A stretch of 64,000 bases of DNA, taken from positions 682,001-746,000 of the forward strand of contig NC_012990.1 in assembly GCF_000026365.1 (NCBI RefSeq), given 5' to 3'. Shown in pieces: positions 17,898-28,500 of this stretch. How positions within the stretch are numbered: the first letter of the stretch is position 1; every line of letters begins with the position of its first letter. This DNA comes from Zygosaccharomyces rouxii (lineage: Eukaryota; Ascomycota; Saccharomycetes; Saccharomycetales; Saccharomycetaceae). The translations under genes were made by a program, and so were the position numbers. The notes under the pieces were generated by a model. That model ran no database searches. It had not been told where the DNA came from and was given only the letters and a program-made list of their open reading frames with translations.

Positions 17898-20800
17898 TTA
17901 GCTGCTAAAGTAGGCATCATTCTTGGCAAAGCAGAAGGCGTCTGACACCTCTATAGCTTGATAAGTACCTTGCAAACTAGTGACGACCCTGTATTCGTAT
18001 GCATATATATCAGTAACCTTGTGAGTTTCGACAACTTGAGGAATTCCTCTTCCTTTACTACCTTCAGCTTCTTCGGTTCTAACGTAAGTCAGAGAAAATG
18101 GTGGATTACCTTCAAATGTGAAGATAATTTCTGCTTGATCTCCCTCATGGATATCTTCGATAATATTCTTACCCCTAGAAACAGTCACGGATGGAAGAGG
18201 ATGAACCAAAAGAGAAAGTTTTTCGAATTCTTTCTTCATACTTGGAGTGGTGAAGTTAACCACACATTGCGAAATGGAATCTTCAATGGAGGCAATAGAG
18301 ATAATACCAGGTTCTGAAGCAATTCTAACAAATTGTGAAGTATATTCCTTGAGCTTCAACTGCTTTTGGTTGAATTCATATCTGATTGAGAAAGGAGCTA
18401 CACCGTTCAATTGATATGCAACGTAATCACCCACACAATACTCTGCCGTAGGATCTAGCAAATGAATCTTGGGCACATCTGTAATAGATATTAAGACGTG
18501 ATTATTTTGAGTAGCAATCAAATCATTTGTACAACCATTAGCATCAACCACCTTTTCAATAGTAACGACATGATTACCCAATTTCAAATTCTCATATAGT
18601 TTATGGTAGGGGAAATTAGCAGGATCCACGTCTTCCAAAGTGAATTGATCAGATCTACCTTTGCTCTCATGATATATGCTAAAAGTTACTGAGAATGGGG
18701 CCACACCTTGCACAAACTTCAATTTAATAGGTTCTAATGACAGTGTATCTTCTTGCACATTGATAGAGCAAGTTCTATAGGTTTTGCCCATATCAGCAAA
18801 AGTAACATAAGGTGTTGGATTCACAGTTTGCTTAACAAATACCTCTTCATATGGAGACCCTGCCCTGGCAAAATCATCTTCACCGTAATTAGCATCGAAT
18901 AGAGCATTGATCACAGCCGTGTATTCCCCTGGTTCCTGGTTGGGCAACTTGATGGCGGCATATTTGGTTGCAACTTGTATACTATCGGAGGAAGTGTAGC
19001 CATTGGGGGCGATAATATCGTATCTTAAAATAAACGGAGGTGAACCTGATAGAGATAAATCAATGGTACTTTCTCTTCCTTGACACACCTGTTCCTTGGA
19101 AAATGTTATAGCAGAAAGTTTATTAGTCTTTGCATTTTCTATGACAGAAAAGTTTGGTTTATCCAAAAATGAAACCTTGAATTGGAAATTTTCATTATCA
19201 ATCTTACCACTACAATAGGAATCGTGCATTTCAAGCAACTTATAGGATCCTTCCTTACTAACTTTCAAAGAGGGTTTGTAATTGGAGTTAAATCTCGATT
19301 CATAAACTCCCAACACTTCACCTTCGTGGTTTAGGTGCTGAAATTTAACAGTGAAAGGTGCCTCACCAGCCAACTTGATAGGAATTTCAGCAAGAGAGCC
19401 TTGTTTAATCTTAATTGAATTTGCGTTTTCCAATAAGTTAAATGACGCTGAAGGCACATCTCTTCTGACTTTGATCATCACATCGGGCTCACTTAGTCCA
19501 ACGAGGCATCCTGAAGAATCCTTTACAGAGACGAGGGACATGATGTAATCACCACCCAAGTCAAATTTGGGCAGATTTATGTCGTAGTCATTGGATTGAA
19601 TATCCTTAACTTCGTAGGTCTTCCTCTTGTTGGAAGAGGTTTCGAAGATATCGTACTTCACATAGAAAGGTGGTTCACCATTCAACTTCACGGGTGCCTT
19701 GGTTTGGTCGCCCAAACATAATTTCTTTTCATTGATGTTTTTGAAAACGGCACTAGGTTTCACTCTCATTGAAGTTTTGAAAGTGTACTTTTCACGTGGA
19801 ATCAAGGATATTGGTTCACTGAACAATTGGTTGGACAACTCATCGAATACAATTTCGTAATTGCCCTCACTGGTAGGACTATAACTAAATTGATTCCTAG
19901 TGCCTTGTGATGTGTACTTCTTTGTGTCATAAAGCTTGCGTTTCCCATTTTCTATTCTGTAGATGAATGCTCTGTAATAAAATGGAGGCACACCTGTGAA
20001 AGTTAAATCAAAGTTCAAACCTACTTGTCCGACACATTGGTCTAAAATTGGTGTCGAGTTCACCTCTAGTTCTGGTGGAATGGGTTTTGTAACTAAAACA
20101 CTCGACTTACCAATGACTACACCAGGGCAGAACGTAGAACCCACAGAATCCAATTTATAAGTGCCAGGTAGATCTGCTTGGAAACCATGAGACAAAGAAT
20201 TTGTCGATACGTTAAAGGTCTGGGCACCACCATCAGCTGCCACATGTGATATTTTGGCCCAGTAAGGTGTTGCAGCTCCCCAATCTTGGATCTGTTCAAA
20301 ATTCACAGAGATTGATTTTTTCGTAGATGAATTTGGATCAAATTTCTCTTCCAAAGATGCTCTTGGGATTCCATGAACTTTGAAATTGTAGGAAACTCCA
20401 TTTTCCTTTTGCACACTTTCAGGAATCTTGGTAAAGTCCATGACGTTACCCAAACCATCTACCAATCTATCGATGCGATAATTGTAAAGACCTTCTTGAG
20501 TCACGGGTAAATCCAAACTAATTGTCACTGGATGTGTTCTTGCCCATCTCAGATCCTCAAGATCTCCACTAGAGAACATATGTCTTGGTGTAGACTGCAA
20601 AGGTGATTCAAAGTATTCTGGCTGTAGATTGGAATCCAAATAAGTATGTTGTTGACCACCAACTGCCTTTGAGTAACCTAATCTCATTGGAGGTACACCT
20701 TGCAGTTCAATCGTCAATTTATCAGAATCTCCAATACATCTATCAAAGCTTCCTGCACCTGCTATTGTGGCAACGGGACAGTGTGAAACTATCAAATGCG

Positions 20801-21824
20801 AATGGTAAACTTTGAGGGAGAAATTCTTGGAATCTATGATTCTTTTAATCTGATAAAAACCAATTTCGTTCAACGGAAGCTCCACGTATTTTATACTATT
20901 TGTATCCACGATTCCTTTCATCGAAAGATGATCCTTACTCAAAAGTGCTGATGGATCGTTAACCACTTTGAAATCTTTAGCAGTCAAATTTCTCAATTCC
21001 ACACCATTCGTGTATAAATCTCTGTATTCCAATTGAATCAATTGGATATCAGACGTAGAATTAATTCTAATGGGAACTTTCAAATGACCCTCTGGGAGTA
21101 GATCTGTGTCTTGTGGCAAACAATAGGACTCATGCGACGGATTTAGCATTGCCGTATTCTCTGGTAAGATCTTGATAGTCATTGCACCTTTAAAATGAGC
21201 AGATGAATCCATCAGTTTACGATGACTTACTGATGATCCACTTAGACTAACTTCCTTATTGTTGAACCTCCATAGCAAAGTAATAGCACCTGTAAATATG
21301 GAAAAGTCATGTTCAGTAGAGATAAAGAATGTAATAACCCACATGCAGAGGATTTGTAGAAGGACCATCCATGGCTGAAATGTCAATTTGGGGATCTTGA
21401 AACTTGGTAGGAAATATAAAAACATGGCATCAACTACCACATATTTGGAAACAAAGTTGAACCAAGAGCTAGTTGATAATAATCCAATCACTGGCAATCC
21501 AGTCTTTAACAGGAAAAGATCATAAGCCTTGTAACTTTGAATAATGATAAATACCAATAGCGCCAAAAACCTCTGTCTGGATACATCAAGTACTTCTGGT
21601 GATATAAGTGGTAATGAGCTGTAGTCTACATCAGACGCCTGCTTTGGTTTCTTGGCTTTCACCTCAGGTAATGATCCAAATTTGAACTCCTTTGATGAAT
21701 TGGTAGTTGGCTGGAAACGTCGTTGTGAAGTGGTACCATTATGCTGTGTTCGATACGAAGAAGTAGCCCCTATCCAATGGTTACCTCTCGGTGTTGTTGT
21801 ATTCAGGAAGAAGTCTCGATCCAT
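17898..21824 (-). CDS. POM152: nuclear pore membrane glycoprotein Pom152
   Basis: 1308 aa, ATG at 21824 (S. cerevisiae YMR129W: 1337 aa). Pom152 is the pore-membrane nucleoporin whose lumenal chain of Ig-like domains forms the membrane ring of the pore. The N-terminal 75 residues are polar; hydrophobic membrane segments lie about residues 80-190 (RFLALLVFIIIQSYKAYDLF, YVVVDAMFLYFLPSF, WMVLLQILCMWVITFFIS). The rest is lumenal with repeats built on G.PPF...Y (for example GVPPFYYRAFIY, GEPPFYVKYDIF, GSPPFILRYDII, GVAPFSIRYEF, GNPPFSLTYVR), roughly every 100 residues. The pattern is diagnostic. Confidence 0.96.
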   Translation of the reverse strand: MDRDFFLNTTTPRGNHWIGATSSYRTQHNGTTSQRRFQPTTNSSKEFKFGSLPEVKAKKPKQASDVDYSSLPLISPEVLDVSRQRFLALLVFIIIQSYKAYDLFLLKTGLPVIGLLSTSSWFNFVSKYVVVDAMFLYFLPSFKIPKLTFQPWMVLLQILCMWVITFFISTEHDFSIFTGAITLLWRFNNKEVSLSGSSVSHRKLMDSSAHFKGAMTIKILPENTAMLNPSHESYCLPQDTDLLPEGHLKVPIRINSTSDIQLIQLEYRDLYTNGVELRNLTAKDFKVVNDPSALLSKDHLSMKGIVDTNSIKYVELPLNEIGFYQIKRIIDSKNFSLKVYHSHLIVSHCPVATIAGAGSFDRCIGDSDKLTIELQGVPPMRLGYSKAVGGQQHTYLDSNLQPEYFESPLQSTPRHMFSSGDLEDLRWARTHPVTISLDLPVTQEGLYNYRIDRLVDGLGNVMDFTKIPESVQKENGVSYNFKVHGIPRASLEEKFDPNSSTKKSISVNFEQIQDWGAATPYWAKISHVAADGGAQTFNVSTNSLSHGFQADLPGTYKLDSVGSTFCPGVVIGKSSVLVTKPIPPELEVNSTPILDQCVGQVGLNFDLTFTGVPPFYYRAFIYRIENGKRKLYDTKKYTSQGTRNQFSYSPTSEGNYEIVFDELSNQLFSEPISLIPREKYTFKTSMRVKPSAVFKNINEKKLCLGDQTKAPVKLNGEPPFYVKYDIFETSSNKRKTYEVKDIQSNDYDINLPKFDLGGDYIMSLVSVKDSSGCLVGLSEPDVMIKVRRDVPSASFNLLENANSIKIKQGSLAEIPIKLAGEAPFTVKFQHLNHEGEVLGVYESRFNSNYKPSLKVSKEGSYKLLEMHDSYCSGKIDNENFQFKVSFLDKPNFSVIENAKTNKLSAITFSKEQVCQGRESTIDLSLSGSPPFILRYDIIAPNGYTSSDSIQVATKYAAIKLPNQEPGEYTAVINALFDANYGEDDFARAGSPYEEVFVKQTVNPTPYVTFADMGKTYRTCSINVQEDTLSLEPIKLKFVQGVAPFSVTFSIYHESKGRSDQFTLEDVDPANFPYHKLYENLKLGNHVVTIEKVVDANGCTNDLIATQNNHVLISITDVPKIHLLDPTAEYCVGDYVAYQLNGVAPFSIRYEFNQKQLKLKEYTSQFVRIASEPGIISIASIEDSISQCVVNFTTPSMKKEFEKLSLLVHPLPSVTVSRGKNIIEDIHEGDQAEIIFTFEGNPPFSLTYVRTEEAEGSKGRGIPQVVETHKVTDIYAYEYRVVTSLQGTYQAIEVSDAFCFAKNDAYFSS

Positions 21825-22382
21825 TACAGCGACTCAAAGTCCAACCCTGGATCTGGAATCTTGTCAATACTAGTGGTATTTTAAAGGTTCGAAGTGCTTT
21901 TAAAGATGTTTATAGATTTTCAGGTTCGTTAACCGTGAGACTATGAAAAATTTCAACCAAAAAGACGATGAGCTACAAGAAAAGGTCGAATTATTCCTGA
22001 AGGAGCTCGTATTGATACTATCTGAGCTCTAATTCGCATTTTCAGGAGTTTATTTTACCTTACTACAAATTTTCAGGACTCAATGGCTACAAATAGAGCC
22101 CAATATGGATGAGCGATATGCTATCGGATGGGCAATCATACAAGAGGTCAAAATAAAGAACTGAGGAGCCTATGGATTGTGATATCTAGCATTACCTTCA
22201 ACTATTGGATATATCTCTAGTTGATTTCCACGATCTCATCACATGTTAATCACATGGGATAAACATCTCATCGTTCAAAGGTGCACCTTTTAGATAAAAG
22301 GTTACTCGCAACTCACTAACACTGGATGAATACACCCATCAAGCTGGTACTCGAGTTCTGAAAGCTTTAACAACCGGGCACA
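21825..22382. other. POM152/SMF3 divergent promoter region
   Basis: 558 bp with no ORF of note. It contains a 14-bp palindrome (22277-22290) listed separately. Nothing else firm. Confidence 0.6.
22277..22290. promoter_or_regulatory. 14-bp palindrome with GCACC core upstream of SMF3
   Basis: AAAGGTGCACCTTT is a perfect palindrome, 93 bp before the SMF3 ATG. Each arm contains GTGCACC, close to the Aft1/Aft2 iron-regulon core (GCACCC). S. cerevisiae SMF3 is induced by iron starvation through Aft2. That this palindrome is an Aft site is inference. Confidence 0.5.
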
Positions 22383-23783
22383 ATGTCTGGTACTTTGCAA
22401 GCAATATCTAAATTTGTTAAGTTTATAGGCCCTGGTATTCTGGTCAGTGTGGCATATATGGATCCGGGCAATTACTCGACCAGTGTATCAGGTGGTGCGC
22501 AGTTCAAATACGTGTTACTCTCATCTGTCTTCATTTCAAATTTGTTTGCCGTCGTGTTACAATGCCTATGTGTTAAACTAGGAACCGTTACTGGTCATGA
22601 TTTAGCAGAGAACTGCCGTAGACATTTGCCTAGGCGACTGAACCTTACCCTTTATTTCTTTGCCGAACTGGCCATTATAGCTACGGATTTAGCCGAAGTC
22701 GTGGGTACTGCTATCGCCTTGGAGATTTTATTTGGTATTCCTTTGACTTGGGGGGTCGTCCTAACGGTGTTAGATGTATTAGCCATCTTGATGTTCTATA
22801 GTCCGGATGTTGGATCAATGAAAAAGACTAGAATCTTTGAAATATTCGTGAGCCTTCTAGTCGTAGGTACAGTTACGTGCTTTATTCTAGAACTATTCAA
22901 GATTTCAGTACCTAACAAAGTTGAATTGTTCAGAGGATTTATGCCCTCGACAATTATCTTCAAGGATCAACAGGCTTTATACATTTCTTTGGGTATTTTG
23001 GGAGCTACTGTTATGCCACACTCTTTATATCTGGGATCATCTTTGGTTAAGCCAAGATTACAAGATTACGATATAAAGCATTATGGTAAGGTACAAGATC
23101 GTCCAAGTTTAAGAGCTATAAATTATTCTCTCAACTATTCCTACGCCGAGTTGATCATTTCACTTTTCCTAATTGCTACCTTTGTTAATTCTGCAATTTT
23201 AATTGTAGCGGGTGCCACCCTTTACGGTCAGCCTGAAGCTGCTGATGCCGACTTATTATCAATCTACCGCCTGTTGGTACAATACATTTCACCTGCTGCT
23301 GGTCTTATATTTGCCTGGGCAATGATCTTCTCTGGTCAGTCGGCTGGTATCATTTGCACCTTGGCAGGTCAGGTTGTATCTGAAGGATTTTTGCAATGGT
23401 CATTACCACCATGGGCTATTAGAATTTGCACTAGAATGATGGCGGTTGTTCCCTGTCTAATTGTAACTCTAACCATGGGACAGCATGGTATATCGGATAT
23501 TTTGAATTTTTCTCAAGTGGTTTTATCTCTAATTTTACCAATAGTATCAGCACCATTGATCTATTTCACTGCCAACAGAAAATTGATGACTGTACCAAAA
23601 TCAGTGGATGAAAGACAAGAGCCTGGTGAAAACACTGCACTAATTTCGAACAAAGAAGAATACGTCGATTTCACTAATAGCACTTGGCTCACAGCCACCT
23701 CAGTGATCATTTGGGCTCTTATCGGCAGCTTGAATTGCTACTTGGTAATTTCTTTCCTACTTGGCGCTGATGTTCATTTTTGA
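22383..23783 (+). CDS. SMF3: vacuolar divalent-metal (iron) transporter Smf3, Nramp family
   Basis: 466 aa, ATG at 22383 (S. cerevisiae YLR034C: 473 aa). Nramp proteins symport metal ions with protons. The metal-binding DPGN motif is in AYMDPGNYSTSVSGGAQ (about residues 24-40, TM1), and the paired TM6 motif in GATVMPHSLYLGSSLV (MPH) near residues 209-224. About 11 hydrophobic spans are visible, with GQSAGIICTLAGQVVSEGF the conserved transport motif near 315-335. The short N-terminus and neighbours favour Smf3 over Smf1/Smf2. Smf3 exports iron from the vacuole. Confidence 0.93.
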   Translation: MSGTLQAISKFVKFIGPGILVSVAYMDPGNYSTSVSGGAQFKYVLLSSVFISNLFAVVLQCLCVKLGTVTGHDLAENCRRHLPRRLNLTLYFFAELAIIATDLAEVVGTAIALEILFGIPLTWGVVLTVLDVLAILMFYSPDVGSMKKTRIFEIFVSLLVVGTVTCFILELFKISVPNKVELFRGFMPSTIIFKDQQALYISLGILGATVMPHSLYLGSSLVKPRLQDYDIKHYGKVQDRPSLRAINYSLNYSYAELIISLFLIATFVNSAILIVAGATLYGQPEAADADLLSIYRLLVQYISPAAGLIFAWAMIFSGQSAGIICTLAGQVVSEGFLQWSLPPWAIRICTRMMAVVPCLIVTLTMGQHGISDILNFSQVVLSLILPIVSAPLIYFTANRKLMTVPKSVDERQEPGENTALISNKEEYVDFTNSTWLTATSVIIWALIGSLNCYLVISFLLGADVHF

Positions 23784-23858
23784 ATGCATATATATGGATA
23801 CAGATGTTACATTATTAGTTAGTTAATTTTTTTTATTTTTTTATGTTCTATTCTGTTT

Positions 23859-25478
23859 TTACACCCTCTTGTGTTTTCTCTTTCTTGTTGGTTGGGTCCT
23901 TACCACAGGTACACTACCATTGTAATTAGCCTGCAGTACTGGGAATGATCTGCAATGATTCATCGGCAGTCCAGAAGTCTGCTTGGCCAAAATAACTTCT
24001 TTCATTAGACGTCTTGTCTTATTATAAAGTCTCGTCTCCTCCACAGATGGCTTGGTTATCTTATTCTTTATTCTAGTCTTCCTCATCTTTTGGATCTGTA
24101 AAAGGGTATTGGAGATTAATTGAGACTGTGATCCCTCCTTGAAACTGGATATGGACTCTTCGTCCAAACTATTAGCTGGAGACCACTGCAAAAGATTTTG
24201 CAATTTAATCACTGGTGGTTCAGAATCAGAAACTTCTTGCGGCTTCCCATTTTCCGAAGGTACATCCTTTGAAGCATCATCCTCTTCAGCAGGCTTAGTG
24301 GTTTCAGGTTCTTTAGATTCAGAATCGTCAGCCTCAGACTCTTCCTTTTTCTCAGTTTTGTCATTCTGTTCCTCTTCTTTTTCGTTTTCCTTCTCTTCGT
24401 TGCCGTTGGAAAATGCCTCCATGTAACCTACTCTTTCCAACCAAATTATCCCTTTTGTGGTGGAATCTATCACTGTCCCATTTTCGTTGAACGAAGGAAC
24501 CCACGATTTGTAGTCACCATATTCTAACCACATCGTTGTAGGTAAAGCATACCAATTAGGATGTAAAAATCTCGTCATCATTTCAGTGGGGGGTAAAGTA
24601 GGATCTGGCACATTACTAGTGTTGGCGGCCACGAATCCTAGCCTTGGTGCATCCTCACACATATTACTCTGGAGGATAATTTTATTGATTTCAAAGTTGC
24701 TGTTAGGCAACTCTTGCGGCCTTCTATCAAGGCTAGACTTACCTATAATAGAGGAGAAAAGTTCTGATTCTTTCGTCTTGATGTGATAAGTCTTAGCAAT
24801 AGGTACTTTGTAATTAGTGGATATCTTGATGAAATCTCGTGCTACTATCCTATCTAGTTCAGTTTTCTCCTCTGGCTTACTTGCATATTCTTCAGGATCG
24901 ATTTGCATCAAAGAAACCCCCACTCTGTAACATTCTCTTAGCAATAATTCCGTAGCGAACTTACTAAACTTGTCCACCATTTGGTAATTTCTAGTTCCTT
25001 GAGGGTAGTAATGAATTAACATCATACAAACTAAGTTTATATCATGGTATAATCTGTAAAATCCACCGCGTTCTGCTGAATATTCTCCCGTTTCAAATTG
25101 TTGTGAAATTGTTGTCATTGCTAATTTATCCTCATTTTTGATGATCCCTTCATTATTACTCCTATTTTTAATGAACTTATAGTAAGAATCAAAGATTTTA
25201 TCTGGGTTAGGGTCAAAGAATTTAGCTGGGAAACTTTCATCCAAAACCTTGCATTTGGAGGATGCTCTAAAACATTAGATTAAAGTTAGTATTCTGAACG
25301 GTTCGTCTGGAAAAAAAAAGGGGAAAAGAAAAACATACACTTTCAAAATAGCATGTATACTGGATAATACCTCCGAGAACTCTGTCATCTTTGGCGGCGT
25401 ATGCACTATTAGTTCCTTATTATCATTTTTAGAGATAGTTGAACTTGACTGTTTCTTGAGCTCATGCCGAAAAGCCAT
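23859..25478 (-). CDS. RSC58: RSC chromatin-remodelling subunit Rsc58, spliced
   Basis: Two exons: 25478-25339 and 25266-23859, joined in phase to 515 aa (S. cerevisiae YLR033W: 502 aa). The joined protein reads ...HAILKVASSKCKVLDESFPAKFF..., then FDPNPDKIFDSYYKF. Exon 2 alone has no ATG near its start (first residue would be TTG), which shows that exon 1 is needed. An alternative start is the in-frame ATG at 25388 (485 aa). RSC is the essential SWI/SNF-type remodeller; Rsc58 has a divergent bromodomain-like N-terminal part. Near residues 315-375 there is a very acidic Glu/Lys/Ser stretch. The C-terminus is basic (TRKRKHKRV). It converges with SMF3, as YLR033W and YLR034C do. Confidence 0.88.
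25267..25338 (-). other. spliceosomal intron in RSC58 (72 nt)
   Basis: Donor GTATGT at 25338-25333, perfect branch point TACTAAC at 25291-25285, acceptor TTTTAG ending at 25267, 18 nt after the branch site. A polypyrimidine run follows the donor. Splicing splits a GTA codon (GT|A). I do not recall an intron in S. cerevisiae RSC58. Confidence 0.88.
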
Positions 25479-25570
25479 ATGAGCATAATATCACTTGGTA
25501 CGGGTACATAGAAGTGGTATTAAATTCTATATTATATTGTATTATACTATATTATATTTATCTTTATGCA

Positions 25571-25578
25571 GGCGGCTA
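25571..25578 (-). promoter_or_regulatory. URS1-like core (TAGCCGCC) upstream of RSC58
   Basis: Minus-strand TAGCCGCC 93 bp upstream of the upstream ATG of RSC58, just beyond the ECM16 stop. Only the core matches; function is a guess. Confidence 0.35.
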
Positions 25579-25589
25579 ATTTTCCCCAA

Positions 25590-28500
25590 TCATTGGTTAT
25601 GCTTATTTCTCTCTTCTTCAAAATTTTTATTCGTAATGAATTTTTTCACTATCCATTGACCATTCTCTTTAACCTGATGAACGGCTATAGGGTTCAGATC
25701 CCAAGAAATACTCAAATCGCTGTCCACCGATGACCCAAATCGAGGAACCACGTAACAGTACCTCTCTTTATGCGACACGGTAATAGTATTTAGCCCTTTA
25801 CCCGTCAAAGGTTTACTGTAAGTGAGCAATGAACCTTTGCCAGCGATATTAGCTAATGGTGTACTCTTGATGTCACATAATGTATTCATCCTTGTACGGC
25901 TGCTATTACCTTGATGTAGGGAATGGAAAACTAGGAACTTTGGCGGAGATTCTCCCGAATTGGATAAGACAGAAGTTGGGTGAATGTATACAAAGTTTTC
26001 CTCCATTTCTGGTGATTTGGGTGCCAGCACATTAACATATGGAATGTTGATAATGGTCATCTTGTTCGTTAATTTAACATCTTCGGGGAACAAATAATCC
26101 GCTCTTATAGCCACTTGATCGACAAAACCAGCACAGATCATTTGTTTCAACATCTTCAGTTGTAATTCAGTCGGCAGATCTGATTTAAGATCTTGATCAA
26201 CTACACGAGCGGCAACGTTCTCCTGAGTAGTATTAGATTTAATGATATAGGTGAGTTGCTTGCGTAATTTGGCAATTTCTTCGAGAAATTTGGCTCTCAA
26301 GAAATTCTGACGCATAAATGACGCCTTTTCTTTCTCTGGAATGAAATCCAGGGCACTCACCACGCTTAAAAGACGGAATACGTCTGATTGCTTGTCCAGT
26401 TTGCTAAACTTGGCTTTGCTCTTGTAATAACGTTGACGTAGCAGTTTCTTTTGATCACTATCTTCCTCTTCACTATCAGAATTTTCAAAGTCCAAACCAA
26501 TTTCATGCTCCTTCAAGAAAGGATCACCAACTGAAAGTGCACTCACGATGGAGATCGCATAAGGCAAACAATTATGTTCTGTAGAAACCAGCAAAATCTT
26601 CGAATATCTTGGTGAAAGAGGGAACAAACTCATTGTTTTACCATCCTCTGTAATTTTCTCTCTAGAATCAAGAGCTCCCAAGTATTGCAAAAGTTTGACA
26701 GCTTTCGATAAAGTTCTTGGATCTGGAGGAGTCGGAAATGGGAAATTGATGACATTTTGAATTGCCATACTTTTCATCTGCAATACCACACTTTCGACTG
26801 GCATTCGAAGAACTTCTGGGCGTGAAAACTGTTCAAAGTCTTCTTCAAAAACAGCTGAAGAGTATATGCGGTAGCAATGACCAGGTCCTGTACGACCTGC
26901 TCTACCAGATCTCTGATCTGCACTTGCTTTACTAATCCAATTAATTTCAAAACTTTGCACACCATTCGATTCATTGTAAGTACGCTCCTTGGATCTACCA
27001 CAATCCACCACATATCTAACACCTGGAATGGTTAACGAGGTTTCAGCAACGTTAGTCGCCACTACGCACAATCTTGAACCGGCAGGGGGTTCCTTGAAAA
27101 TTTTCATTTGCTCCTTCGTTGACAATAAAGAATATAGCGGCAGAACATAAAGCGGATCATTGGGGGTTTGATTTTCCTCTAATGTCTCTTCAAAACCTTC
27201 TTCCTCTTCCTCTTCCTCTTCGTCTTCACCTCTATCACCTTCGATGTACCCCATATTATCTTCATCTACAACTTTGACGCTTAAATCTATATCTTCGGCC
27301 TCCAAGTCCACATTTTTAGAGCTAACCTTTACATTAGAAGATGATGACTGCATATCTTTCCTGCCGATATTATTGGTGTCTTTGGGGAAAGGAAATTCTT
27401 TCCTGAGCTTTTTGACCATATGGTTGATTTCTTGTTGTCCCGTCAAGAACACTAAGATGGCGCCTGGTGGAAGCCTTTGATGAATCTTGCAAGTCTTTTT
27501 GAAAGCCTCATCAACATAATTATAGGGAGTACGGCGGTTAAAGTGCACAGATACGGGGAACTGCCTTGCCTCTACATTCAGGACTGGAGGTGGTGTTGAG
27601 AACAGTGAAAGATTTTCGCTAAAATCAGCAACCCTCAAAGTTGCCGACATGATAACCAACTTAAGTTTCTTATTTTGTTCAGGGTTTTTGGCATGTTCCC
27701 TGGCACGCAGCTTTACACAACGGCTAAGCATACCAATAAGAATATCAGTATTGATATTTCTTTCATGTGCTTCATCGATAATGATAGATGAATAATTAGA
27801 CAATTTAAAATCATGCATCATTTCCCTGAGCAAAACACCGTCGGTCATGAATTTAAGCCTTGTGTCGTCTTTGACAGAGGAATCGAACCTTATTTGATAT
27901 GCGACCTTGTCGCTGTGATCACCCAGCTCATTAGATATACGATTAGCCATGGCCACTGTAGCAACTCTTCTTGGCTGAGTAACACCAATCATACCAGGAT
28001 GGTCAGGAGATTCGGGAGATCCAAATCCAGATTCGTACATGAATTGCGGAACCTGGGTCGTCTTACCTGAACCAGTTTCACCACAGACGATAACTACATC
28101 ATTATGATGTATAGCTTCCATAATTTTGTGTTCTTCACCAAAGACAGGAAGCTGCATTCTAACGGCCTGAATTTCTTCAGGTCTTGTTACTGGTACATAA
28201 AATGCCTTCCTCTTAGAAGATTCATCTATGGGAACATCTTCAGAACCTAATCCATCATCTAAATCTTCCTCCCTCACAATTGGCTCATACTTGAAGTCCA
28301 ATGAGGGCATCTCCACATCAACATTTCCTCCATCCATTTCTCTTATTTGCTCATTAGCCCATTCTTTGAAAGTATCAGCGGTTGTCTGTCTTTCCGCTGC
28401 AAGTTCTTCTGGATTGACTGGTTCACTACTCTCGCTTTCGCCATCAGAGCTTTCTTCTTGATGCTCTTCAGAACTATCAGATACCTCAGCGTTCTCCTCT

